Shown here in pieces: positions 23,161 to 30,897 of a stretch of DNA of 40,474 nucleotides (its first letter is position 1; each line of letters opens with the position of its first letter). The stretch is from Streptomyces cellostaticus. Lineage in GTDB: Bacteria > Actinomycetota > Actinomycetes > Streptomycetales > Streptomycetaceae. Position numbers and translations under genes: made by a program. The stretch is from positions 1-40,474 of the forward strand of contig NZ_JALLIN010000058.1 of NCBI RefSeq assembly GCF_023630175.1. The letters run 5' to 3'. Under the pieces are notes generated by a model. The model saw only the letters and a program-made list of their open reading frames with translations. It had not been told where the DNA came from and did no database searches.

Positions 23161-24441
23161 TCACTCGGCGACCCGCACGACGCACCGGTTGGTCGCCGCA
23201 CCGCCCGCGGTGATCACCTGCACCTCCACCGGGCCGGGTTCCACCTCGACCGGCACCGCGACGGTCAGGACCGTGTCGGTGGGGTTGCGGAAGCCGCCGG
23301 CGACGGGGACCAGCGGCACGTGGACGTCGACGGCCCCGATGCGCACGACCGTGCGGGACAGCCGGTCGGCACCGTGCGCGCCGGGCGGGACGAAGCCGGT
23401 GCCGCGGATCTCGATGTCGTCGCCGGTGCGGATCGGGCCGTCCAGGTCGCCGGGCTCACGGGCGCGGACCACGGAGAGGATCACCGGGCGACCGCCCTCC
23501 GCGTACTTGCCGGCCAGATAGGTCGCGGCGGAGACCAGCACCAGCACCGCGAGCCCCCAGGGCAGGTCGGGGAGCTGGTCGGGGCGGCGGGCCAGCCGGA
23601 CGGCGGCGAACAGCAGGGCGACCGCGTTCACGACGACGTACTGGAGGTCGGCGAAGGAGCCCCGGCCGGAGTCGTCGGTCAGCAGGTCGGCGGCGCGCGG
23701 CCGGTGGGCCGGCACCTTCTGCAGCCGCTGGGCGAGGATGCGCAGGCCGACCACCCGGCGGACCAGCACGGCGATGCCGCACAGCACGCCGACGACGGTC
23801 ACCAGCCCCGCGCCGCGCGCGAGGTCAAGACCGGTGAGCAGCGCGTCGCGCTCGGTGCGGCCGGAGGCGGCGGCCAGCCGGCCCACGAGCAGCAGCACGG
23901 CGTAGACCACGAGGAGGATCCAGCTCGCGGCCACGGTGCGGGAGGTGGACATGCGGTTGTCCTCGCCTACGAGCGGGGCGAGCACCCCGCCGCGCGCCCG
24001 GTGCCACCAGGAGGCGGCGGCCAGCACGCCTCCGACCGCGAGGGCGGCGAGCAGGGCGGCGGTCCGGGCGCTGCTCCAGCCCGCGCCGATCGCGGTGAGC
24101 GACTCGGCCAGCAGGAGGGCGAGGACCGCCCCGCCCACCACGCACACCGTCCGCAGCCACAGCCGCGCGAGCCACGCCTCGCCCTCGGCGCGGCCGCGCT
24201 CGGCGACCTCCTCGGCCCGCTGGGTCAGCTCCTCGGAGACCCACTGGCGGGAGGCGGAGGCCGAGTGAGCCACGGCCGGCGGCAGGCCCTGTCCGGCCGC
24301 GAACTCGTCGCGGACGCGCAGGAACGCCGCGACGGCCCGCCGGTGCCCCTGCCGGGCCCCGTGCGGGCAGTCCCCGCACGCACAGCCGCCCTCATGAGTG
24401 CCGTCGGCACCCACGCCCTGTCTCGCCTCCTGCACCGCCAC
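23161..24441 (-). CDS. Multi-helix membrane protein with N-terminal Cys cluster and TIG-like C-terminus
   Basis: 426 aa, family not recognised. The N-terminus holds GGCACGDCPHG (C20, C22, C25, H27), a likely metal site. Hydrophobic helices lie at about 99-115, 126-145, 170-190, 212-230, 268-285 and 292-312. The C-terminal 100 residues (from VILSVVRAREPGDLD) are beta-rich with GTGFVPPG and read like an IPT/TIG domain, presumably outside the membrane. Start GTG 24441 has GGAAGG 12 nt upstream; GTG 24417 (VGADGTHEGG) with GGAGG upstream is an equally good alternative. Confidence 0.75.
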   Translation of the reverse strand: MAVQEARQGVGADGTHEGGCACGDCPHGARQGHRRAVAAFLRVRDEFAAGQGLPPAVAHSASASRQWVSEELTQRAEEVAERGRAEGEAWLARLWLRTVCVVGGAVLALLLAESLTAIGAGWSSARTAALLAALAVGGVLAAASWWHRARGGVLAPLVGEDNRMSTSRTVAASWILLVVYAVLLLVGRLAAASGRTERDALLTGLDLARGAGLVTVVGVLCGIAVLVRRVVGLRILAQRLQKVPAHRPRAADLLTDDSGRGSFADLQYVVVNAVALLFAAVRLARRPDQLPDLPWGLAVLVLVSAATYLAGKYAEGGRPVILSVVRAREPGDLDGPIRTGDDIEIRGTGFVPPGAHGADRLSRTVVRIGAVDVHVPLVPVAGGFRNPTDTVLTVAVPVEVEPGPVEVQVITAGGAATNRCVVRVAE

Positions 24442-24701
24442 GCCCGACGCCCGCCTTCCCCATGACCTCTCGACACGGCCGAAACCACCCGAAGCGCGTA
24501 TTTTCGGCCGCGCGACTCCCCTGCGACGAAAGCGAATTGTTCCCTACCCCGGGCGGTCCGGACCCGACGGTCCAGGTCACTACGGGTGAATTTCGAGGCG
24601 CCATGTTGACGCGACTCCCGGGCCCCGTCCGGTCGGCCCACCTGCCCGAGCAGCCGGGTGGGCGGGGCACCGACGTCCCCGGCCCGGCCGACACGGCACC
24701 A

Positions 24702-24864
24702 AGGGCTGTCCCGTAGTCCCCGGTGGGTCGGCGCACGGCGCCGGATGCGATGCGCCGCGAGGCGGAGGGGTCGTCCTCACACCGGGCGTATCCGGGCGAT
24801 CCGACAACGCGGCGAGGTGCCGTGGCCGTCGTCGTGCGCCCGCCGGGGATCACGGGGCAGCCCT
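24702..24864. mobile_element. MITE-like element bounded by imperfect terminal inverted repeats
   Basis: 163 bp. The left end AGGGCTGTCCCGTAGTCCCC (24702 onward) and the reverse complement of the right end, AGGGCTGCCCCGTGATCCCC, differ at 3 of 22 positions (CCGG continues in both). There is no ORF inside. From memory, this GGGCTGTCCCGTA-ended sequence with a CACACCGGGCGTA core is a common dispersed repeat in Streptomyces genomes. The right end overlaps the aldolase stop codon by one base. A clear target duplication was not found. The other part of this gap (24442-24701) shows nothing definite. Confidence 0.75.
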
Positions 24865-25658
24865 CAGCCGAGCAGGTCGGGTTCGCTTCGGCTGACGTCC
24901 TGCCACAGCGGCTGGTAGTTGATCCAGGCCACCAGGTCTCCGCCGAGCTGTTCACGGGTGGCCACGGCCAGCTTGTGGTCGATGAGGACCGGCCGCCCGG
25001 CCGCCTTGGCCAGTAGCTGCACCTGGCAGGACCGCTCCAGGGACAGGAACCACCAGGCCGCCGCGTCCACCGAGTTCCCCACGGTCAGGAGCCCGTGGTT
25101 GCGCAGCACCAGCGCCTTGCGGGACCCCAGCGCACCGGCGATGCGGCGGCCCTCCTCGGCGTCCACGTTGACGCCGGTGTAGGCGTCGTACAGGGCCAGG
25201 TCCTCGTAGAAGGCGCAGCTCTCCTGGGTGATGGGGTCGATGAGGTCGCCGAGCGCCGCGACGGCCCGGCCGTGCACGGAGTGGCAGTGCGCGACCGCGA
25301 CGACGTCCGGGCGGGCGGCGTGCACCTGGGCGTGCACGGTGAACGCGGCCTGGTTGACGTGGTACTGACCCTCGACGACCTGCCCGTCCTGGTTGACGAG
25401 CACGAGGTCGCCGACGGTGACGTGCTTGAACGGCATCCCGAACGGGTTGACCCAGAAGCAGTCGCTGTACTCCGGGTCGCGTGCGGTGATGTGGCCGGAC
25501 ACCCCGTCCTCGAGTCCGTCCCGGCCGAAGATCCGCAGGGCACCCGCGAGCCGCTCCTTGCGGTGCCGGCGTTCGTCCTCGACCGAGTCGTGCATCGGCG
25601 GCATCGCGAACTTCAGCCGGTCGGTGGGCAGCGGAGGCGGCGGCGTGGGCCCGTGCAT
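24864..25658 (-). CDS. Class II aldolase/adducin family protein
   Basis: 264 aa. The zinc-binding residues of the L-fuculose-phosphate aldolase/adducin fold are visible: HCHSVHG (about 130-136) and RNHGLL (about 193). SGHITARDP near residue 55 is the substrate-phosphate loop. ATG 25658 has GGAGG 5 nt upstream, so the longer frame is rejected. The substrate is unknown; relatives act on sugar phosphates or are decarboxylases. The gene stands alone on its strand. A MITE-like element touches its stop codon, so its terminator is probably supplied or displaced by that element. Confidence 0.9.
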   Translation of the reverse strand: MHGPTPPPPLPTDRLKFAMPPMHDSVEDERRHRKERLAGALRIFGRDGLEDGVSGHITARDPEYSDCFWVNPFGMPFKHVTVGDLVLVNQDGQVVEGQYHVNQAAFTVHAQVHAARPDVVAVAHCHSVHGRAVAALGDLIDPITQESCAFYEDLALYDAYTGVNVDAEEGRRIAGALGSRKALVLRNHGLLTVGNSVDAAAWWFLSLERSCQVQLLAKAAGRPVLIDHKLAVATREQLGGDLVAWINYQPLWQDVSRSEPDLLG

Positions 25659-25801
25659 GGGGTCCTCCAGCGTGGGGGGGCGGCGGTACGGGCGGGAAAT
25701 TACCGCCGGTCGGCGCAAAAGGGCAGCGCTGGTTGGTAAAGATGCCGCACGCGGTGGATATCGGACAGAGGGTGTCCGGTTTGCCGGTGAGACTGGCCGG
25801 C

Positions 25802-26269
25802 ATGAACTGGGCAGCCTTCACCACCGCCGCACCCGAGCTGGCGGCCGTCACCGAGCGGCGCTTCGGCGCCTTCCGCCACCACGTCCTCGCCACCCTGCGC
25901 CGCGACGGCTCGCCGCGCACCTCGGGCCTGGAGGCCGACTTCCGGGGCGGCGAGCTGTGGCTCGGCATGATGGACGGCTCGCTGAAGGCCCTCGATCTGC
26001 GCCGCGATCCGCGCTTCGCGCTGCAGGCGAACCCGGGCGGGGGCACCGGGATGGGCGGCGGGGACGTGCGGATCGCCGGACGGGCGTACGAGGTCGGGGA
26101 GGGCGAGCGGCGGGCCGCGTACGTGGAAGAGGTGGAACCGCCGCAGCCGTTCCACCTCTTCCGCACCGAGTTGACGGAGGTCGTGCGGACCTGCGTCGAG
26201 GACGACACGTTCCTGGTCGTCCAGGTCTGGCGGCCCGGCGCGCCGGTGCGCACGCTCAGGCGGACCTGA
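25802..26269 (+). CDS. Pyridoxamine-5'-phosphate-oxidase-like split-barrel protein
   Basis: 155 aa. The pattern ATLRRDGSPRTSGLEADF, LWLGMMDGSLKALDLRRDPRFAL fits the FMN/F420-binding split barrel of the PNPOx family; the specific reaction is not determinable. ATG 25802 is chosen (MNWAAFTTAAPEL). There is no SD, and GAGACT 8 nt upstream could be the -10 of a leaderless transcript. It is divergent from the aldolase and convergent with guaA; its stop codon is part of the shared terminator hairpin. Confidence 0.8.
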   Translation: MNWAAFTTAAPELAAVTERRFGAFRHHVLATLRRDGSPRTSGLEADFRGGELWLGMMDGSLKALDLRRDPRFALQANPGGGTGMGGGDVRIAGRAYEVGEGERRAAYVEEVEPPQPFHLFRTELTEVVRTCVEDDTFLVVQVWRPGAPVRTLRRT

Positions 26270-26289
26270 TCCTCATCGGGTGAGGATCA
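26267..26289. terminator. Bidirectional terminator built from two stop codons
   Basis: TGATCCTCA-TCGGG-TGAGGATCA is a perfect 9-bp stem. The left end TGA is the stop of the PNPOx-like gene and the right end, read on the minus strand, is the stop of guaA. Confidence 0.75.
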
Positions 26290-27867
26290 CTCCCACTCGA
26301 TGGTGCCCGGGGGCTTGGAGGTCACGTCCAGGACGACGCGGTTGACGTCCCGGACCTCGTTGGTGATCCGGGTCGAGATGCGGGCGAGGACGTCGTACGG
26401 CAGCCGCGACCAGTCGGCGGTCATGGCGTCCTCGGAGGAGACCGGGCGCAGCACGATCGGGTGGCCGTAGGTGCGGCCGTCGCCCTGGACGCCGACGCTG
26501 CGGACGTCCGCGAGCAGGACCACCGGGCACTGCCAGATGTCCCGGTCCAGGCCGGCCGCGGTCAGTTCCTCGCGGGCGATGGCGTCGGCATCCCGGAGCA
26601 GGTCGAGACGCTCCTTGGTGACCTCGCCGACGATGCGGATACCGAGGCCGGGGCCCGGGAAGGGCTGACGCTGCACGATCTCCTCCGGCAGGCCCAGCTC
26701 CTGGCCGACCATCCGGACCTCGTCCTTGAACAGCTTGCGCAGCGGCTCGATCAGCTTGAACTCGAGGTCCTCGGGCAGCCCGCCGACGTTGTGGTGCGAC
26801 TTGATGTTGGCGGTGCCGGTGCCGCCGCCGGACTCGACCACGTCCGGGTACAGGGTGCCCTGGACCAGGAACTCCACGGCCGGGCCCTCGTCGGCGATGA
26901 TCTCCGCCTGCGCCTGCTCGAAGACGCGGATGAACTCACGGCCGATGATCTTGCGCTTCTGCTCCGGGTCGGAGACGCCCTTGAGGGCGGTCAGGAAGCG
27001 CTCCTCGGCGTCCACGACGACCAGCTTGACGCCGGTCGCGGCCACGAAGTCCTTCTCGACCTGCTCGGTCTCGCCCTTGCGCATGAGGCCGTGGTCGACG
27101 TAGACGCAGGTGAGCTGGTCGCCGATGGCCCGCGCGACGAGCGCGGCGGCGACCGCGGAGTCCACGCCGCCGGACAGACCGCAGATGGCGCGCCGGTCGC
27201 CGACCTGCTCGCGGATCTCGGTGACCTGCTCCTCGATCACGTTGCCGGTGGTCCAGGACGGGGTCAGGCCCGCGCCCCGGTACAGGAAGTGCTCCAGCAC
27301 CTGCTGGCCGTGCGTGGAGTGCATGACCTCGGGGTGGTACTGGACGCCGTACAGCTTCTTCTCGTCGTTCTCGAAGGCGGCGACCGGGACGACGTCGGTG
27401 GACGCCGTGACGGCGAAGCCTTCGGGGGCGGCGGAGCAGGCGTCGCCGTGCGACATCCACACGTGCTGCTCGTCCGGGGTGCCCTCGAAGAGGGTGGAGC
27501 CCGACCTGGAGACGTGCAGGTCGGTGCGGCCGTACTCACGGGCGCCGGTGTTGTCGACGGTGCCGCCGAGGATCTGCGCCATGAGCTGGAAGCCGTAGCA
27601 CATGCCGAAGACGGGGACACCGGCCTCGAAGAGCGCGCCGTCGAGCCGGGGGGCGCCCTCCTCGTACACGGACGAGGGTCCGCCGGAGAGGATGATCGCC
27701 GCGGGGTTCTTGGCGAGCATCTCCTGGACCGGCATGGTGCTCGGCACGATCTCGCTGTAGACCCGCGCCTCGCGGACGCGACGGGCGATGAGCTGGGCGT
27801 ACTGCGCGCCGAAGTCGACGACCAGGACGGTGTCGGGGGAGGCGGCAGTGGAGGTCGCTGATGACAC
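26287..27867 (-). CDS. guaA: GMP synthase (glutamine-hydrolysing)
   Basis: 526 aa, full length. The class I amidotransferase domain (1-200) has the nucleophile C90 (FGMCYGFQ) and HPE (QYHPEVMHS). The ATP-pyrophosphatase domain has the P-loop SGGVDSAVAAAL. The dimerisation domain ends in SKPPGTIEWE, the canonical IMP/XMP-binding tail. It converts XMP to GMP in cytoplasmic purine synthesis. GTG 27867 has AGAAGG 6 nt upstream. A TAGACT -10 element lies at 27912-27907 and gives a leader of about 33 nt. The gene is divergent from the chorismate mutase leader. Confidence 0.97.
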   Translation of the reverse strand: MSSATSTAASPDTVLVVDFGAQYAQLIARRVREARVYSEIVPSTMPVQEMLAKNPAAIILSGGPSSVYEEGAPRLDGALFEAGVPVFGMCYGFQLMAQILGGTVDNTGAREYGRTDLHVSRSGSTLFEGTPDEQHVWMSHGDACSAAPEGFAVTASTDVVPVAAFENDEKKLYGVQYHPEVMHSTHGQQVLEHFLYRGAGLTPSWTTGNVIEEQVTEIREQVGDRRAICGLSGGVDSAVAAALVARAIGDQLTCVYVDHGLMRKGETEQVEKDFVAATGVKLVVVDAEERFLTALKGVSDPEQKRKIIGREFIRVFEQAQAEIIADEGPAVEFLVQGTLYPDVVESGGGTGTANIKSHHNVGGLPEDLEFKLIEPLRKLFKDEVRMVGQELGLPEEIVQRQPFPGPGLGIRIVGEVTKERLDLLRDADAIAREELTAAGLDRDIWQCPVVLLADVRSVGVQGDGRTYGHPIVLRPVSSEDAMTADWSRLPYDVLARISTRITNEVRDVNRVVLDVTSKPPGTIEWE

Positions 27868-27906
27868 GGGGTGCCTTCTGGTGGTCGGGCGGGGTCTGTG
27901 CTAACG

Positions 27907-27912
27907 AGTCTA
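27907..27912 (-). promoter_or_regulatory. -10 element of guaA promoter
   Basis: TAGACT on the minus strand, about 40 nt upstream of the GTG start. No good -35 is seen at 17-18 nt, so an activator or extended element may be involved. Confidence 0.4.
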
Positions 27913-27965
27913 GCGGTGCGGGCGGGCGCGCCCTCCCCGCGCGGGGACCGTGGCATACTGGCCGC

Positions 27966-28037
27966 ATGCTCGCGCACTCGACCTTCCTCTTTACCTATGG
28001 CACCCGGCCCGCCGGCTGCCATGGTCGTGCTGCTTGA
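27966..28037 (+). CDS. Attenuator leader peptide, Phe/Tyr-containing
   Basis: 23 residues: MLAHSTFLFTYGTRPAGCHG followed by RAA and TGA. Phe, Phe and Tyr codons fall within five positions (F7, F9, Y11), as expected if ribosome stalling reports charged tRNA-Phe and tRNA-Tyr. CATACT at 27954-27959 could be a -10 that makes the peptide leaderless; there is no SD. It is followed by a terminator and then by the chorismate mutase gene, the branch enzyme of Phe/Tyr synthesis. It is too short to be found by ordinary gene prediction. The interpretation is inference from architecture. Confidence 0.7.
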   Translation: MLAHSTFLFTYGTRPAGCHGRAA

Positions 28038-28059
28038 GCGAACAGCCGAGCGACTTACC

Positions 28060-28092
28060 AGGCGCCCCGGGCCGACAAGGCCCGGGGCGCCT
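28060..28092 (+). terminator. Attenuator terminator ahead of chorismate mutase
   Basis: AGGCGCCCCGGGCC-GACAA-GGCCCGGGGCGCCT is a perfect 14-bp stem followed by GTCGTTTCT. CGGCCCG inside the leader-peptide region (28005-28011) is complementary to CGGGCCG (28068-28074) in the left arm. It can therefore act as antiterminator when the ribosome stalls at the Phe/Tyr codons. Confidence 0.8.
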
Positions 28093-28157
28093 GTCGTTTC
28101 TCCGGGTACTGCCGCTCCGGGGCCTGAGGTCAGCCACCTTCACGAGGAGACCCCGAC

Positions 28158-28415
28158 ATGACCACCCTCACCGCGGAACAGACCATCGAGGACGCACGTT
28201 CCCGCATCGACGCGCTCGACGACCGGATCATCGGGCTCATCCAGGAGCGGATGGCCGTGTCCACCGTCGTCCAGGAGGCCCGGATCGCGTCCGGTGGCCG
28301 GCGGGTGAACCTCTCCCGCGAGATGGAGATCCTCGGCCGCTACCGCGAGGCGCTCGGCAGGCCGGGCACCGCGCTGGCGATGACCATGCTGGAGCTGTGC
28401 CGGGGTCGCATCTGA
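28158..28415 (+). CDS. aroQ: Chorismate mutase, AroQ type
   Basis: 85 aa all-helical AroQ-fold protein. The pattern ARSRIDALDDRIIGLIQERM (helix 1) and VNLSREMEILGRYREAL (helix 2) matches the AroQ core. The Arg of helix 1 and the Arg/Glu of NLSREMEIL occupy the substrate-binding positions. It converts chorismate to prephenate, the first step towards Phe and Tyr. GAGGAG lies 9 nt upstream of ATG 28158. Its leader holds a Phe/Tyr leader peptide and terminator, so expression is probably attenuated by Phe/Tyr supply. It is a single gene. Confidence 0.9.
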   Translation: MTTLTAEQTIEDARSRIDALDDRIIGLIQERMAVSTVVQEARIASGGRRVNLSREMEILGRYREALGRPGTALAMTMLELCRGRI

Positions 28416-28525
28416 GTTCGGTCCGGGTCTCACCCGTACGGCGCGTGACCGTCGCCCGCACCGCTTCGTTGAGACGGTTGTCCGTGCCAGCCAGGGGCGG
28501 GCCCGACAGAACCACGCGTGGCTCA

Positions 28526-28578
28526 CCGGAGCGATGAGGCGTACGGGTCGTGCCGTACACCGTGGGACCTCGCTCCGG
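28526..28578. other. Long imperfect hairpin in gene-free region
   Basis: The outer stem CCGGAGCGA/TCGCTCCGG and the inner stem GTACGG-GTCGTG-CCGTAC enclose small internal loops. It lies in a 552-bp gap (28416-28967) where no ORF has coding character. It may be part of a structured small RNA. Confidence 0.35.
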
Positions 28579-28717
28579 AGAAGTGACCGGACGGCAGGGG
28601 ACAGCAGCCCGGTCATCGAAGAGAACGGCCGGCTCCGGGGACGCCCGGGGCCGGCCGGCGGAAGACACAAGGCCAGGAGCACAGAGCAGGCGGCGCGACC
28701 CCCCGGCGCCGCTCCCG

Positions 28718-28745
28718 GGCACCGGCGCGCCCCCGCGCCGGTGCC
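28718..28745. terminator. Perfect 12-bp hairpin
   Basis: GGCACCGGCGCG-CCCC-CGCGCCGGTGCC. It is 10 nt before the next hairpin. The pair looks like a strong double terminator, although it lies 300 nt past the chorismate mutase stop. Confidence 0.6.
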
Positions 28746-28754
28746 GGCGAAAGG

Positions 28755-28786
28755 AGGGCCCCGCGGTTCGAGTCCCGCGGGGCCCT
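28755..28786 (+). terminator. Perfect 12-bp hairpin followed by TTCGTC
   Basis: AGGGCCCCGCGG-TTCGAGTC-CCGCGGGGCCCT. The loop imitates a tRNA T-loop but the 5-bp T-stem does not pair, so it is not a tRNA. The short T-containing tail fits termination of rightward transcription. Confidence 0.65.
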
Positions 28787-28917
28787 TCGTCGCGCCCGGC
28801 TCCCGCCCGCAGCGCATGTGATCCACACCACACGAATTCCGGTGCATCCGGAAGCAACCATTCATCGCCCTCGCGGATCAAACCTGCTGCCGGATCAAGA
28901 AGACGGTGTGCGGCGGA

Positions 28918-28959
28918 GGACCTGCGTTCGGAGGGGGACGCAGGTCCCCCTGCGTCCCC
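28918..28959 (-). terminator. Terminator of the GMC oxidoreductase gene, two alternative stems
   Basis: CCTGCGT, ACGCAGG and CCTGCGT occur in turn. The middle copy can form an 11-bp stem with the right one (28934-28959, GGGGACGCAGG-TCCC-CCTGCGTCCCC) or a 10-bp stem with the left one (28918-28947). Located 9 nt past the stop codon. Confidence 0.65.
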
Positions 28960-28967
28960 GGGTCCGG

Positions 28968-30773
28968 CTACTCCTTCGGCGGCACCGCCGGGATGCCCAG
29001 GAACGGCAGCCTGAGCGCGCCGAACGCGTCAGCCGGGACCGCCGGCTCGCGCGGCTCGACCGGCTTGAGCCGCTCGTAGGCCGCCCCCTGGGCCGGACGC
29101 GGGTCCTCCTCGCCCTTGTTCGGCCAGTACGACATGGCCCGCTCCGCCTGTGCGGTGATCGTCAGCGAGGGATTGACGCCCAGGTTGGCCGAGACCGCGG
29201 CACCGTCCACCACCGAGATGCCGCAGTGACCGTAGAGCCGGTGGTAGGGGTCGATCACCCCCCTCTCCGGGGAGTCGCCGATGGGGCAGCCGCCGAGGAA
29301 GTGCGCGGTCAGCGGGGTGCCCATCAGCTCACCGACGTTGCTGCCCGGGAAGCCGTTGATCTCCTCGGCGAGCGCGGCGGCGGCCTCGGAGGCGGCCTTG
29401 ATCTGCTTGGGGTTCGGGGCGCCGTGTCCCTGGCGGGCGGTGAGCAGGCCCTTGCCCACCCCGCCGGGCTTCAGATACGTCGTCAGCGAGTTGTCCAGCG
29501 ACTGCATCACCAGTCCGATGATGGACCGCTCCGACCAACGCCGGTTGGACAGCGAGCGGGCGACGAGCAGGGGGTGGCGGGCGGCGTTCGCCAGCCAGCC
29601 CAGGACGCGCGAGGACCCCTCGGCGTAGGGCACCTGGAGGATGGACAGGCCGCCCATCGAGTTGGAGCCCTTGCCGTAGCGGACGGGTTCGATGTGGGTG
29701 CTGTCGTCGGGGTGGATCGAGGACGTGATGGCGACCCCGCGCGTGAAGTCGGCCCTGCGCTGCCCGGTCGCCCTGCGGTAGCGGCGGTCGTCGGTCTGCG
29801 CGCCCACCAGGGCCTCGGAGTTGGTGCGGGTCAGGTCGCCCAGCCGGGCGGAGAGGTGGGGAAGCTGACCGCCGGCCTTCATGCGGTGCAGCAGGGTCTG
29901 GGTACCGTACGTACCCGCCGCGACCACCACCTTCCGCGCGGTGAACAGCCGCCCCTCGCCCTTCTTCTTCTCGTCCGTCGGCAGCGTCGCGACCGCGTAC
30001 CCGCCGCGCGAGTCGTCCGTGAGGGACACCACCGTCGTCATCGGGTGGACCACCGCACCGGCCTTCTCGGCGAGGTACAGGTAGTTCTCGTTGAGGGTGT
30101 TCTTCGCGCCGTGCCGGCAGCCGGTCATGCACTCGCCGCACTCGGTGCAGGCGTTGCGGGCCGGCCCGGCGCCGCCGAAGTACGGGTCGGGCACCTGCTC
30201 GCCGGGCCCGCCCCGCGCCGTGCCGTCGGCGTCCTTGCCGTCACCGAAGAACACGCCGACCGGTGCCAGGTGGAAGGTGTCGCCGACGCCCATCCGCTCG
30301 GCCGCCGCCTTCAGGTGCACGTCGGACGGGGTCATGGTCGGGTTCAGCCGCACGCCGAGCATGCGCTGCGCCTGTTCGTAGTACGGCTTCAGCTCCTGCT
30401 GCCAGTCGGTGATGCCGCGCCACTGGGGATCGTCGAAGAAGGCCTTCGGCGGCACGTAGAGGGTGTTGGCGTAGTTGAGCGAACCGCCGCCCACGCCCGC
30501 GCCGGCCAGCACCATCACGTTGCCCAGCAGATGGATGCGCTGGATGCCGTACATACCGAGCCGCGGGGCCCAGAGGTAGTTCTTCAGGTCCCAGGAGTTC
30601 CTGGGCAGGGAGTCGCGGGTGAAGCGGCGGCCGGCCTCCAGCACGCCCACCCGGTAGCCCTTCTCGGTGAGGCGCAGGGCGGAGACCGAGCCGCCGAACC
30701 CCGAACCGATCACGATGACGTCGTAGTCGTACCCGTCCTCGTCCCGGGTCTGGACAGACTTCTCCTGCGACAC
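28968..30773 (-). CDS. GMC-family (cholesterol-oxidase-like) FAD oxidoreductase
   Basis: 601 aa. The FAD dinucleotide fold VIVIGSGFGGSVSALRL is at about 19-35, GAGVGGGSLNYAN at about 92-104, and the C-terminal FAD/active-site block HFLGGCPIGD...NPSLTITAQAE follows. Within it lies ACTECGECMTGCRHGA (Cx2Cx2Cx3C, near residue 212), a cysteine array suggesting an Fe-S cluster or metal, typical of this GMC subgroup. The substrate is probably a sterol, lipid or alcohol. GTG 30773 has GAGGAG 5 nt upstream; there is no signal peptide. It lies 124 bp after the aldehyde dehydrogenase on the same strand with no strong terminator between them, so they may act in one pathway (alcohol to aldehyde to acid). 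Confidence 0.9.
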   Translation of the reverse strand: MSQEKSVQTRDEDGYDYDVIVIGSGFGGSVSALRLTEKGYRVGVLEAGRRFTRDSLPRNSWDLKNYLWAPRLGMYGIQRIHLLGNVMVLAGAGVGGGSLNYANTLYVPPKAFFDDPQWRGITDWQQELKPYYEQAQRMLGVRLNPTMTPSDVHLKAAAERMGVGDTFHLAPVGVFFGDGKDADGTARGGPGEQVPDPYFGGAGPARNACTECGECMTGCRHGAKNTLNENYLYLAEKAGAVVHPMTTVVSLTDDSRGGYAVATLPTDEKKKGEGRLFTARKVVVAAGTYGTQTLLHRMKAGGQLPHLSARLGDLTRTNSEALVGAQTDDRRYRRATGQRRADFTRGVAITSSIHPDDSTHIEPVRYGKGSNSMGGLSILQVPYAEGSSRVLGWLANAARHPLLVARSLSNRRWSERSIIGLVMQSLDNSLTTYLKPGGVGKGLLTARQGHGAPNPKQIKAASEAAAALAEEINGFPGSNVGELMGTPLTAHFLGGCPIGDSPERGVIDPYHRLYGHCGISVVDGAAVSANLGVNPSLTITAQAERAMSYWPNKGEEDPRPAQGAAYERLKPVEPREPAVPADAFGALRLPFLGIPAVPPKE

Positions 30774-30897
30774 GTGCTCTCCTCGTCGAGAACGGATTTG
30801 GGTGACTGCGGGTCGGGGGTGGGCCGGCAGCGCGTCGGCCAGGTTCCGCCCGCTGAGGAACGGCGGTACGACGGGGCGGCCCCTGACCGGCCCGGCA

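Noticed and set aside
22881..23201. N-terminal extension of the DoxX protein to 23201
   Set aside because: The extension is shadow-like Arg/Gly sequence that would cover the tandem repeat; ATG 22880 has a suitable SD.
28755..28790. TTCGAGTC looks like a tRNA T-loop next to GGGCCCC/GGGGCCC
   Set aside because: The 5-bp T-stem does not pair (C-C and G-G at the third and fourth pairs), and there is no D-arm or anticodon arm upstream. The sequence is better explained as a 12-bp terminator.
28140..28881. Minus-strand frames of about 214-241 codons across chorismate mutase and the following gap
   Set aside because: They are Arg/Pro/Gly-rich, overlap aroQ and lack recognisable domains or SD sites.
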